The notes under the pieces are model-generated. The model was not told the DNA's origin. It worked only from the letters and a program-made list of their open reading frames with translations, and made no database searches. Positions 52,109-60,850 of a DNA stretch of 64,000 nt are shown piece after piece (position 1 is the stretch's first letter; each line of letters opens with the position of its first letter). The stretch lies in NCBI GenBank assembly GCA_963717125.1, contig CAVQVG010000019.1, forward strand, positions 496,001-560,000. The letters run 5' to 3'. The stretch is from RYN-230 sp963717125 (GTDB lineage: Bacteria > Actinomycetota > Actinomycetes > Streptosporangiales > Streptosporangiaceae). The position numbers were made by a program, and so were the translations under genes.

Positions 52109-52564
52109 TCATTCGCGTTCCACCACGCCAAGCCCCCGTTGCGGCGTCCAGGTCTCGATAACCAGCAGCGTCGCCTCCGGGTTCAGCCGGGTGATGACGA
52201 CCTCGGAAATGTCGGCAAAGAACAGGTCTCCACCAGGCCCGTCATCGATAGGCCCGGCGAGAACTGCCCGGCCGGCGATCTTCGCCTCGCCCGGCCACTC
52301 GGCCTCCTTGCCCTCCTGCGGGTGGAACGCCGGGCCATGCAGGGCGAACCTCGCATCCCGCCTCAGATCCGCACCCTTGCGCGCCCCCGGCATCGACCCG
52401 AACCTCAGCTCGCCGTCAGCGAACTCGCACTCGATGCCCGAGATCCGCGGCGATCCGCCGGCCCGCAACGTCGCGATCGTCTTGTGCCTGCCCGCGGCGA
52501 AGAGCCGCCGAACCCGCGCCGCGAACTCAGGCTCCGCCTGCTCCACGTCCTTCCACGCCACCAT
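52109..52564 (-). CDS. Pyridoxamine 5'-phosphate oxidase-family protein
   Basis: 151 residues, split-barrel flavin fold: LFAAGRHKTIATLRAGGSPR, ISGIECEFADGELRFGSMPG, KGADLRRDARFALHG. It belongs to the group that uses F420 or FMN and whose substrates are rarely known. ATG 52564 is chosen because upstream codons look non-coding. Confidence 0.8.
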   Translation of the reverse strand: MVAWKDVEQAEPEFAARVRRLFAAGRHKTIATLRAGGSPRISGIECEFADGELRFGSMPGARKGADLRRDARFALHGPAFHPQEGKEAEWPGEAKIAGRAVLAGPIDDGPGGDLFFADISEVVITRLNPEATLLVIETWTPQRGLGVVERE

Positions 52565-52821
52565 GGCGTCAGTATGCGCCCGATCCCGCCCACGACAGGG
52601 AACCGGTGCACATCCCGATCCGCGTCCCCGCTCACCCTTTGACCTCCCTGAGCAGACACGCTGCCATGCCGCCAACCACTGAGCGTGACGGGCTCTTAGG
52701 CCCGAGGACCGCCCGGACTGCAGGACAGAGCTGGTGGTGATGTCAGGCCGCTGGGCAAACGCGCCGGTTCCAGGGGCAGTGTGTCAAGCTGCGCGCGGGA
52801 TCGCCGGGCTTGCCGGCGGCC

Positions 52822-53487
52822 TCAGGACAGGCCCGGCCGGACCAGGCCGGTCTCGTAGGCGATCACGACCAGCTGGGCCCGGTCTCGCACGCCGAGCTTG
52901 GCCATCGTCCGGTTGATGTGGGTCTTGGCGGTCAGCGGGCTCATGGACAGGGCCGCAGCGATCTCGTCGTTGCTCATGCCCGCGGCAACCCGGGCGAGCA
53001 CCTCGCGCTCCCGGTCGGTGAGTACCGACAGCGCCGAGGCGTCGAGTGGCTGGGCCGGGCCGCGCCCGGCGATGCTGGAGATGAGCGTGCGGGTGACGCT
53101 CGGCGACAGCAGGGCATCGCCGCGGGCGACCACCCGGATGGCGCTGATGAGGTCTTCCGGCTCGGTGTCCTTGACCAGGAAGCCGCTCGCCCCGGCGCGG
53201 ATCGCCTCGAAGACGTACTCGTCCGCCTCGTAGGTGGTGAGAATGATGACGCGCACGCCGCTCAGTTCGGGGTCGGCGGCGATCTGGTGGGTGGCCTCCA
53301 GCCCGTCGGTGCCAGGCATGCGGATGTCCATCAGCACCACCTCGGCCCGCAGCGACCGGGCCAGGTCAACCGCAGCCGCCCCGTCCGCGGCCTCCCCGAC
53401 GACCTCGATATCGGGCGCCGAGCCGGCCAGGACCCGGAAGCCGGCCCGGACGAGGGCCTGGTCGTCGGCGAGCAGGACCCTGATCAC
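52822..53487 (-). CDS. NarL/FixJ-family response regulator
   Basis: 221 residues. Phosphoacceptor Asp54 in LMDIRMPGTDG, FLVKDT, and HTH LTDREREVLARVAAG then LTAKTHINRTMAKL. ATG overlaps the kinase stop (53484-53487). Partner of the kinase at 53484; no transporter gene is adjacent. Confidence 0.92.
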   Translation of the reverse strand: MIRVLLADDQALVRAGFRVLAGSAPDIEVVGEAADGAAAVDLARSLRAEVVLMDIRMPGTDGLEATHQIAADPELSGVRVIILTTYEADEYVFEAIRAGASGFLVKDTEPEDLISAIRVVARGDALLSPSVTRTLISSIAGRGPAQPLDASALSVLTDREREVLARVAAGMSNDEIAAALSMSPLTAKTHINRTMAKLGVRDRAQLVVIAYETGLVRPGLS

Positions 53488-54839
53488 GGCTGGCTCGCGA
53501 TCGGCCGGGCGCGCGACGCGCCAGCACGTCCTGCGCCGTCGGCGTCCTGGCTGACGGCGGCCGGCCCGCGGCCCGCGGCCTCACCGTCCGTGACCGCGGC
53601 GATCCCTCCCGTTCCGGCCGGGCCCGCAGCCGGTGCATCTGGTCCTCGGGTTGGGGCGGCTGCTGCCACCGGCAGCCGGGCATGTACGGCGAACCGGCCG
53701 CCGGGACGCGGCCCGGCCTCCAGGATGCCGCCTAGAGCGGCCGCCCGCTCTCGCATTCCGGCCAGTCCCGCGCCGGTCCCGCCGCTGAAGGCCGCATGCG
53801 CGGCTCCGCCGTCGTTGACCACGTCCACATACAGGTATCCGCCGTCTTGCCGAAGGGCCACGGTCGTGGCGACCCGGCCCGCGTGACGTATCACGTTGGT
53901 GAGCGACTCCTGCACGATGCGGTAGACGGCCAGCGCGACCGGCGGCGGCAGCGGGACTGGCAGCCCGGCCGGCTCCAGCGTGGTCGGCGTGCCCGCGGCG
54001 CTGGTCGCCTCGACGAGCGCGGCGATGGCGCGCAGGTCCGGCACCGGCACCGCAGGGCTTCCGCCGTCAACTTGCCGCAGCACCTCAAGGATGGCCCGCA
54101 GCTCGCGCAGCCCGGACTTGCTGGCCCTGCGGATCGCCTGGATGGCCTCCGCCGCGCTCGCCGGATCGGCGGCCAGCTGCATGCTCGCCGCCGTGGCCTG
54201 CACGTTGATCATCGCCATCGAGTGCGCGACCACGTCGTGCAGCTCGCGCGCGATCCGCATCCGCTCGGCATCCACGCGCCTGCGGGTTTCCTCTTCGCGG
54301 GCCTGCGCGGCCCGCGCCGCCCGGTCATGCTCGGCGGCCAGCCACTGGCGGCGCGTCGCCACGTACGCGCCGACCGCGCCGGCTGCGAGCAGCTCCGGCC
54401 ACATCGTGGCGTTCGGGCCTCCGAACCAGCCGAACGGCCCGAGCAGCCCCTCGGTCACGAAGATGGCCACCGCGCCGGCGAGCCCAGCGGCAACTGCGAT
54501 GCGGCGCGGCCGGGTCAGCGCGACCCAGTACACCCCGACGATGACCGGAACGAGCGCGGCACCGTCGATCTGGCCCAGCGCCGCCCATCCGACCGCGCCG
54601 CCCACGGTGAGGCCGAGCACCTCGACCGGGCGGCTGTTGCGCCAGATCAGGGCGACGGCAGGTACCGCTAGCAGCAAGTAAGCGGCCACCGGCGGATGAC
54701 TGGCCAGGTGCAGGCCGCCGTAGCGGTGCACCGGGTTGGCCTCGACGTACGCGCCAACCACGGCCAGTGCGGCAACCAGCGCAACGCCCATAGCGTCCAG
54801 CCAGCGCCGCGGCAGCCTGACCACGCGTTTGATACCCAT
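53484..54839 (-). CDS. Sensor histidine kinase (HisKA_3)
   Basis: 451 residues. About five membrane segments (15-165), phosphoacceptor ARELHDVVAHSMAM with His 201, N-box QESLTNVIRHA and a G1 box VVNDGGA. A long Ala/Pro/Gly-rich tail (~400-451) is unusual and probably disordered. ATG 54839 is chosen; the long open frame beyond is non-coding in character. Confidence 0.88.
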   Translation of the reverse strand: MGIKRVVRLPRRWLDAMGVALVAALAVVGAYVEANPVHRYGGLHLASHPPVAAYLLLAVPAVALIWRNSRPVEVLGLTVGGAVGWAALGQIDGAALVPVIVGVYWVALTRPRRIAVAAGLAGAVAIFVTEGLLGPFGWFGGPNATMWPELLAAGAVGAYVATRRQWLAAEHDRAARAAQAREEETRRRVDAERMRIARELHDVVAHSMAMINVQATAASMQLAADPASAAEAIQAIRRASKSGLRELRAILEVLRQVDGGSPAVPVPDLRAIAALVEATSAAGTPTTLEPAGLPVPLPPPVALAVYRIVQESLTNVIRHAGRVATTVALRQDGGYLYVDVVNDGGAAHAAFSGGTGAGLAGMRERAAALGGILEAGPRPGGRFAVHARLPVAAAAPTRGPDAPAAGPAGTGGIAAVTDGEAAGRGPAAVSQDADGAGRAGASRARPIASQP

Positions 54840-55038
54840 CACCCGGAGCGTATATCGGCAGCGGGCCGGCGCCATCGTCTGTGCGCAGGCGGGCGAGCTA
54901 CTGCGCTGGGAGTACCCGCTGCTGCCGGCGCAGTACCTGACCGGACGCCACCAGGACGATGCCCGATTACCCCAACCCGGGAAAGCCTCGTGATCAGCGG
55001 CGCAACCGGGCGCCGCGAGCCTCATCAGGGAGTACGCC

Positions 55039-55464
55039 ATGCTCACCACCGCCACTGCCCCCGCCGCGCCGCACATCAAGCCAGGCCGCACCCGGGCGCT
55101 ATGCGCCGCGGGCGGCGCACTGGCCGCGGCCCTCGCCTGGATCGTGGAAGTCCCCCTGCTGGGCATCCACCTGAACTTCCGCTTCGGCACCGGCCACATC
55201 CAGACGATCGCAGTCGGCCAGGTCATCGGCGTCACCGTGGCTGCCTCGCTGCTCGGCTGGCTGCTGCTCGCCCTGCTCGAACGGCGCACCGCGCATCCCC
55301 GGCTCCTCTGGACCACCATCGCGCTGGCCGCGGTGGCTGCGTCGCTGACGCTCCCGCTGGCCGCCGCGACGACCACCTCAGCCGTCGCCGGGCTTATCGT
55401 CATGCACCTGATCGTCGGGGCCGCCGTAATCCCCGCCATGGCACATACGGCACGGGCACGCTGA
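55039..55464 (+). CDS. DUF6069-family membrane protein
   Basis: 141 residues with four membrane helices and typical GQVIGVTVAASLLGW and LIVMHLIVGAAVIPAM. Function unknown. AGGGAG precedes ATG 55039. Bases 55465-55702 hold no visible gene. Confidence 0.82.
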   Translation: MLTTATAPAAPHIKPGRTRALCAAGGALAAALAWIVEVPLLGIHLNFRFGTGHIQTIAVGQVIGVTVAASLLGWLLLALLERRTAHPRLLWTTIALAAVAASLTLPLAAATTTSAVAGLIVMHLIVGAAVIPAMAHTARAR

Positions 55465-55702
55465 CAGCACACCAGGAAGCCGGGACGGCGGGACCGTCCC
55501 GGCCCCGCTCCCCCCGCTAGGGCAGCCGGCGCTACGCGGCGAATCGCACCGGCGACCAGCTGCCTCAACGCCAACGCCAGAAACGCCGGTGGGCACAGAA
55601 CGAGCAACTCGCGGCCGGGCCGTGTGTGGCTCTACGGGCGCGATTCGGTCCCACACGGCGTCCTCGAGTGCCTGCGCCGCTCCCTGGGCGAAGGCCCTGG
55701 CG

Positions 55703-56308
55703 TCAGAGCCAGCCTCGTTCCTCAGCTAGCCGCACCGCCTCGGAACGGTTGCGCGTCCCGGTCTTGGCGATCGCGGCGGACAGGTAGTTGCGGACCGTCC
55801 CCTCGGACAGGAACAGCTTCCCGGCTATCTCCGAAACGGTTGCTCCCGGCTTGGCGGCGACCAGGACGTCACGTTCGCGGGCGGTCAGCGGCGACGCCCC
55901 GGCGGCCAGCGACTCGGCGGCAAGTGCCGGGTCGACGACGCGCTCTCCCGCCGCGACCCGGCGGATCGTGGCGGCAAGCTGTTCGGGCGGGGCGTCCTTG
56001 ACCACGAAACCACTGGCCCCTGACTCCATCGCCCGGCGTAGGTAGCCGGGGCGGCCGAACGTAGTGAGGATCACCGACCGGCACTGCGGCTCTTCGTGGG
56101 CGAGAACCCCCGCGGCGGCCAGGCCGTCGAGCCCGGGCATCTCGATGTCCAGCAGCGCCACGTCCGGATGGTGTTCTCTGGCCGCGGCGGCTACCTCGTC
56201 GCCGCGGCCGACCGACGCGACGACCTCGAAGTCCTCTTCCAGCCCGAGCATCACGGCGAGCGCACTGCGGATGAGTTCCTGGTCGTCGGCGAGCAGCAAC
56301 CGGATCAA
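55703..56308 (-). CDS. DesR-like response regulator
   Basis: 201 residues from a TTG start two bases after the kinase stop. Asp54 in LLDIEMPGLDG, FVVKDA, and HTH LTARERDVLVAAKPG then GTVRNYLSAAIAKT. The YLSAAIAKTGTRNR end is typical of DesR-like regulators. Last gene of the ATPase-permease-kinase-regulator operon. Confidence 0.9.
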   Translation of the reverse strand: MIRLLLADDQELIRSALAVMLGLEEDFEVVASVGRGDEVAAAAREHHPDVALLDIEMPGLDGLAAAGVLAHEEPQCRSVILTTFGRPGYLRRAMESGASGFVVKDAPPEQLAATIRRVAAGERVVDPALAAESLAAGASPLTARERDVLVAAKPGATVSEIAGKLFLSEGTVRNYLSAAIAKTGTRNRSEAVRLAEERGWL

Positions 56309-56310
56309 CG

Positions 56311-57573
56311 TCAGTGTCCTTGCGGAGCCGGGAGCAGGCTCGTCCCGGCTGCCCTGGCGGTGTCGCGAGCTTCCGGGGCGGTCCCGCCGACGGCGGGCGG
56401 CGCGTCCACCGCGGGCACCCATACCCGCAGCCGCCAGCCCGCGGGCTGCACCGGCCCGGCGTCCACGCCACCGCCAGCGGCCGCCGCCCGCTCGCGCAGC
56501 CCGGATAGCCCGTTCCCGGGTGGGGCATCAGATCCGTGACCGTCATCGATGATCTCGACGCAGGAAGCGGATACCCGTACCGCACATGAACGCGCCCTCG
56601 AGTGGCGGATGACGTTCGTCAGGCCCTCCCGCACAGCCCAGCCGAACAGCTCCTGGTGGGCTGGATCGGCAACGTCGGTAGCCGTCGGGAGGTCAGCGGT
56701 GATGCCGGAGACCCGCAGCAGTTCCCGGCCGCGGGCGAGTTCGCTGACCAGGGTGACCTCGCGGTAGCCGGACACCGCGGCCCGGACCTCGGTGAGCACC
56801 CGCCGGCACAGGTCCTCGACCTCGGTGATCTGGTCCACCGCCCCGGCGGGATCGGTCGGCCCGAGCCGGCGCGCCAGGCCGGCTTTCACCGTGATCGTGG
56901 TCAGCGAGTGGCCAAGCAGGTCGTGCAAGTCGCGGGCGATCCGGATCCGCTCGTTCTCCGCGGCCAGCCGCGCCAGCTCGGCACGGGTCTCGGCGAGCGC
57001 CTGGTTGGCGCGCACCACCTGCATCGTCGCGGCCATCGCGACCGCGACGACCGGGATCGCGACGGGGGTGACGTCGGCGAACGACTTGGCCAGGCTGACG
57101 TGCCAGGACCCGACCGCGATTGGGACCAGTAGCGCCGCTAGTGCCATCGCGGCCACGAACGGGGCCGCGCGGGCACCCAGGCGCGCCACGGTGAGCAGCG
57201 TGATGAACACGAACAGGACGAAGCCTGCGGCGCGGGCGAACGGCAGTTCCGCCACTGACAGTGCCACCAGGAGCGCGTACCAGGCCCAGAACCGCCGCCC
57301 GCTCGTGCCTGGCGGCAGCACGGCGGGCGTGACGAGCCAGCACGCGGCGAACGCGGCCAGCAGCGCGTAGCCGGCGGCCGCCGCGGCGCCGTGCGAGTTC
57401 TGCCGGACCGAGACGACCACGAAGATCAGGTAGACGAGCGGGATCCCCAGCATGGCGGCCCTTCGCCAGCTTCGCGTCCACCGGGACTGGGCCGCCACCC
57501 ACTCGGCCTCGGCCTCGCTGTGCCGCGTGACCTCTTCGCTCACATTTGTCCACGGTACCGGGGACTGGCCCAT
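56311..57573 (-). CDS. DesK-like sensor histidine kinase
   Basis: 420 residues. Five to six membrane segments (41-185) without an external domain, coiled region 187-207, phosphoacceptor ARDLHDLLGHSLTTITVKA with His 217, G1 IIDDGHGSD and G2 GNGLSGLRER. DesK-type kinases sense membrane order. ATG 57573, five bases after the permease stop; GTG 57543 is an alternative. TCACATTTGTCC overlaps this start region. Confidence 0.88.
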   Translation of the reverse strand: MGQSPVPWTNVSEEVTRHSEAEAEWVAAQSRWTRSWRRAAMLGIPLVYLIFVVVSVRQNSHGAAAAAGYALLAAFAACWLVTPAVLPPGTSGRRFWAWYALLVALSVAELPFARAAGFVLFVFITLLTVARLGARAAPFVAAMALAALLVPIAVGSWHVSLAKSFADVTPVAIPVVAVAMAATMQVVRANQALAETRAELARLAAENERIRIARDLHDLLGHSLTTITVKAGLARRLGPTDPAGAVDQITEVEDLCRRVLTEVRAAVSGYREVTLVSELARGRELLRVSGITADLPTATDVADPAHQELFGWAVREGLTNVIRHSRARSCAVRVSASCVEIIDDGHGSDAPPGNGLSGLRERAAAAGGGVDAGPVQPAGWRLRVWVPAVDAPPAVGGTAPEARDTARAAGTSLLPAPQGH

Positions 57574-57578
57574 CGTGG

Positions 57579-58310
57579 TCAGCCCTGGGCCGCCGACCGC
57601 CGGTAGGCGAGCGCGGCGGCCGCGACGAGGAACGCGGTCCAGACAGCGATCACGATCCAGCCCTGGGCGGGCCAGCTGCCGCCGCCGAGCGCGGTCTTGC
57701 CCGCCTGCACCAGCCAGTAAGACGGTATCGCCTTCATGACGTCGAACATCGGGCCGGAATGCGCCAGCTGGAACCCGTACACCCCGCCGACGAGCGCGAA
57801 CAGGACGACGATCCCGCCGATGGCCGGCGTCAGCGTATCGGCGCGGAGCAGGTATCCCAGCACGATGCCCAGGGCGATGAACGGGGCCAGCCCGGCCAGC
57901 AGCAGCCCGCCTATCTCCAGCCACTGCGCCGCGTCCAGCCGCACCCCGAGTGACGCGCCGGCCAGGAACACCAGCACCACGCTCGGCAGTGCGATCAGGT
58001 AGGCGGTGAGCACCTTGGCCGCGATGTCGGTGCGGGCCCGCAGCGGCGTGATCCGCAGCTGCCGGGTCCACCCCCCGGACCTGTCGCGCGCGATGCGCGC
58101 CCCCGGCGAGACCGCCGCGAACATCGCGCCGTACACCGCCATCGCGGTCATGAAGTACAGCGGGAAACTGATCCCGTCCATGGTCGCGCTGCGCTGGCCC
58201 GAGGCCACCGCGTAGAACAGGACCAGCGGCAGCGCCAGGGTCACTCCGTAGAAGATGCGGTTGCGGAAACTGCGGACAAGCTCATACCTGAAGTGGGTGG
58301 CGGTGGTCAT
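57579..58310 (-). CDS. ABC-2 type permease
   Basis: 243 residues, six helices. RFRYELVRSFRNR-like start (HFRYELVRSFRNRIFY), ARDRSGGWTRQLRITPLR between helices 2 and 3. Overlaps the ATPase gene (ATGA at 58307-58310). Exporter partner of the ATPase at 58307. Confidence 0.88.
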   Translation of the reverse strand: MTTATHFRYELVRSFRNRIFYGVTLALPLVLFYAVASGQRSATMDGISFPLYFMTAMAVYGAMFAAVSPGARIARDRSGGWTRQLRITPLRARTDIAAKVLTAYLIALPSVVLVFLAGASLGVRLDAAQWLEIGGLLLAGLAPFIALGIVLGYLLRADTLTPAIGGIVVLFALVGGVYGFQLAHSGPMFDVMKAIPSYWLVQAGKTALGGGSWPAQGWIVIAVWTAFLVAAAALAYRRSAAQG

Positions 58311-59272
58311 CGTGCTTCTCCTCCGGCGATCGCGCCCGCGGCCGCGTCTGCGGTGACGGCGCTGTCCGTTTCGTCGTCTGCGGTCAGTTCCAGGAACGCT
58401 TCCTCGAGGCTGCCCCCGCGAACCTCGACGTCCCGCGCGGCAGGGAACGATCCCAGCAGCGCCCGCAGCGCGGTGTCAGCATCCGAGCAGGACAGCAGCA
58501 CCGCGTCGCCGTGCCGCTCCGCGCTCACCACGCCCGGGAGCGCGCCCAGCACCGCCGGGTCGCCGCCTGGCAGCGTCGCCCTGATCACGCGGGCGCCCGT
58601 CCGCGCCTTGATCTCGGTGGCCGGGCCGTCGGCGATAATGCGTCCCCGGGCGATCAGCACGATCCGGTCGGCGTACGAGTCCGCCTCCTCCAGGTAATGG
58701 GTCGCGAACAGCACCGTCTTGCCGCGCCCAGCGACCGCGCGCATGGCCTGCCAGAACTCGTGCCTGCCCGCGACGTCGATCCCTGCGGTGGGCTCGTCCA
58801 GCACCAGCAGGTCGGGATCGCCGACCAGCGCGGCGGCAAAGCGCACCCGCTGGGCCTGCCCGCCCGACAGCTTCGTGGTCAGCTGGCCTGCGAACTCCGC
58901 CGCCCCTGTCAGCCGCAGCACGTCGGCGACAGCCAGCGGGTGCGGGTAATACGAGGCCATCAAGCTGACCAGCTCGCGGACTTTGAGATGCTCCAGCAGC
59001 GACCCGGTCTGCAGCATGCCGCCCACCCAGCCCGCGCTCACGGCCGCCGCAGGCGGCCGACCGAACACCGAGACCGTCCCGGCATCGGGGCGGGTCAGGC
59101 CGAGCATCATGTCGATCGTCGTCGTCTTGCCAGCGCCGTTCGGGCCAAGCAGCGCGACCGTCTCACCGGCTGCGATCGTCAGATCGACCGACCGCACCGC
59201 GCGCACCTGGCCGTAGGACTTCGACAGCCGGGACAGGACGATCCCCCCGGCCTGAGCGTTGTGATGAACCAT
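58307..59272 (-). CDS. ABC transporter ATP-binding protein
   Basis: 321 residues. Walker A GPNGAGKTTT, Q-loop MLQTGSLLEHL, signature LSGGQAQRVRFA, Walker B LVLDEPTAGID, THYLEEA and a C-terminal regulatory domain ending SLEEAFLELTADDET. ATG 59272. First gene of a four-gene operon ending with a DesKR-like pair; an operator-like dyad lies 60 bases upstream. Confidence 0.9.
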   Translation of the reverse strand: MVHHNAQAGGIVLSRLSKSYGQVRAVRSVDLTIAAGETVALLGPNGAGKTTTIDMMLGLTRPDAGTVSVFGRPPAAAVSAGWVGGMLQTGSLLEHLKVRELVSLMASYYPHPLAVADVLRLTGAAEFAGQLTTKLSGGQAQRVRFAAALVGDPDLLVLDEPTAGIDVAGRHEFWQAMRAVAGRGKTVLFATHYLEEADSYADRIVLIARGRIIADGPATEIKARTGARVIRATLPGGDPAVLGALPGVVSAERHGDAVLLSCSDADTALRALLGSFPAARDVEVRGGSLEEAFLELTADDETDSAVTADAAAGAIAGGEAR

Positions 59273-59331
59273 GACAACCAGCGTGGCCCGCCGCCGTCCC
59301 GCCGCGTAGTGCCGCGCCGCACCGGCTCGGG

Positions 59332-59345
59332 ATGACAAATGTCAT
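59332..59345 (-). promoter_or_regulatory. Operator-like dyad of the ABC-DesKR operon
   Basis: ATGACAAATGTCAT, 6-bp arms with a 2-base spacer. Variants sharing ACATTTGTC occur at 57542-57550 (kinase start) and 44802-44810 (before the alpha/beta hydrolase). Likely the DesR-like regulator's site. Confidence 0.55.
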
Positions 59346-59441
59346 TTCCCGTCCATCTCCCCGTGCGTGCCGAGAATCTCATCCGTGGCTGTGAGCAGCA
59401 GAGTTGCGCTGTCGGCGACCCGGCCGTGATGATCACCGGTC

Positions 59442-59700
59442 ATGTGCCTGCGGTTCGTGTTCCTCCTGATCACGCGACTAGCCGCGTGGCTGCGGCTGTC
59501 CCGGCGCAAGGAGACATGGAAGACCGCCGAAACTTGATCCTGCGCCACCAGCTCCCCATCCTGCAGCGGCGGCAGCCACGCCGCCCGAACCTGAACTGGG
59601 CGGACCGGGCCCTCCTCGCAGCACTGCTCAGCGTGATACCCGAAGCGCGGCGCCCGGGACTGCGGCTGCTGAGCAGGGGCTGCAGGCACGTGCCAGGGAG
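59442..59700 (+). pseudogene. Transposase/integrase N-terminal remnant
   Basis: ATG 59442 reads LRFVFLLITRLAAWLRLSRR, and after a one-base shift LILRHQLPILQRRQPRRPNL, NWADRALLAALLSVIPEARR. This is the start of a common actinobacterial integrase-core transposase. The catalytic DDE part is absent and no terminal repeats were found. The rest of 59346-60013 shows no gene. Confidence 0.7.
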
Positions 59701-59731
59701 CGGTTATCCCAGACCGCTCCCTCAACGCACA

Positions 59732-59756
59732 AGACCCGGCCCAACGGACCGGGTCT
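59732..59756. terminator. Hairpin
   Basis: AGACCCGG (59732-59739) and CCGGGTCT (59749-59756) around a 9-base loop, following the integrase remnant. Confidence 0.4.
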
Positions 59757-60013
59757 GACCTGCGGAAATTCCATTTCCCCCACGCGTCAGGCCCGGCCGC
59801 TGTCCGTGTGGCATCCGTAACGCCGGAGACCCGTACCGCAGGTACCAGCGGAAAGCCTGGTTGGCGATTGCGCCGCCCGTGTCTTCGGCGTCGGCCCCGT
59901 CCAGCAGCTTCCGTCGGTCGGCAAGCAGGCCGGCGCTCAAGGATTCTCGAACGCCCGGCGGCGAAGGCAGACGGATAGTGCGGTTGAAACATTGTAAAGA
60001 GCACACTGGGGTC

Positions 60014-60829
60014 ATGGATGCGCGGCGGGTGCGGGTAGGGTGCGAGTTCGTGTACGTGGCTGCCGTCGATACCCCGGCCGTCTTCCAGATCGAACCCCGC
60101 GGCGCAGCTCCGATCAGTATCGCGCGACAGGAGTGGTCAACGGAGCCAGCGGCGCGCATCCGCCACTACACCGACCTCTACGGCAACCTGTGTGCGCGGG
60201 CGATGCTGCCGGCTGGGCGTTCCAGGCTGTGTTTCGACGCCTTGGTGCTCGTGCCCGACGCGACCGAGGACGCCGACGAACAAGTTCCGGAGCTGCCGCC
60301 GGAAGAATTGCCAGACGAGGTGCTCATCTATACCCTGCCCAGCCGCTACTGCCTGCCTGACATGCTCGGCGACGAAGCCTGGTCGCGCTTCGGAGCCATG
60401 CCTGGCGGCTACTCCCGAGTACAGGCGATCTGCGACTACGTCAACAACCACCTGACGTTCCAGTACGGCAGGAGCGGACCGGGGACCACGGCGGCAGACG
60501 TTAACGCCTCCGGGTTCGGCGTCTGCCGCGACTTCACCCATCTGGCTATCTCGTTCTGCCGCGCGCTGAACATCCCAGCTCGGTATGTCTTCGGCTACTT
60601 GCCCGACATGGACGTGCCGCCTGACCCGGCGCCGATGGACTTCGCCGCCTGGATGGAGGTCTGGCTGGCCGATCGGTGGTGGACCTTCGATCCGCGCAAC
60701 AACCGCCGGCGCAAGGGCCGGATTCTGATCGGATGCGGACGGGACGCGTCCGACGTGGCCATGGTCACCACCTTCGGCGCACCGATGCTGGAGTCGATGA
60801 CCGTACATGCGCAGGAGGAGCCGGAATGA
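60014..60829 (+). CDS. Transglutaminase-like protein lacking the catalytic His
   Basis: 271 residues: N-terminal beta domain (1-100), then a transglutaminase core with Cys171 in GFGVCRDFTHLAISFCRALN and Asp226 in WWTFDPRNN. Between them the family normally reads DFHAW; here it is DFAAW, so Ala211 (GCC, 60644-60646) replaces the catalytic His. The change needs at least two base substitutions. It is probably inactive as protease or transglutaminase but may still bind. Convergent with the active-looking transglutaminase at 60851. Confidence 0.85.
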   Translation: MDARRVRVGCEFVYVAAVDTPAVFQIEPRGAAPISIARQEWSTEPAARIRHYTDLYGNLCARAMLPAGRSRLCFDALVLVPDATEDADEQVPELPPEELPDEVLIYTLPSRYCLPDMLGDEAWSRFGAMPGGYSRVQAICDYVNNHLTFQYGRSGPGTTAADVNASGFGVCRDFTHLAISFCRALNIPARYVFGYLPDMDVPPDPAPMDFAAWMEVWLADRWWTFDPRNNRRRKGRILIGCGRDASDVAMVTTFGAPMLESMTVHAQEEPE

Positions 60830-60850
60830 CTCTCCTCGCCCGCGGCCCGC

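Noticed and set aside
53484..55607. Extending the kinase at 53484 to 707 residues
   Set aside because: The extra N-terminus has no domain and crosses the DUF6069 gene; ATG 54839 directly precedes the first membrane helix.
56311..58071. Extending the DesK-like kinase to 586 residues
   Set aside because: The extra part is antiparallel noise within the permease gene; ATG 57573 fits operon spacing.
59442..59760. Intact insertion sequence
   Set aside because: Only the transposase N-terminus is visible, frameshifted, with no catalytic part or inverted repeats.
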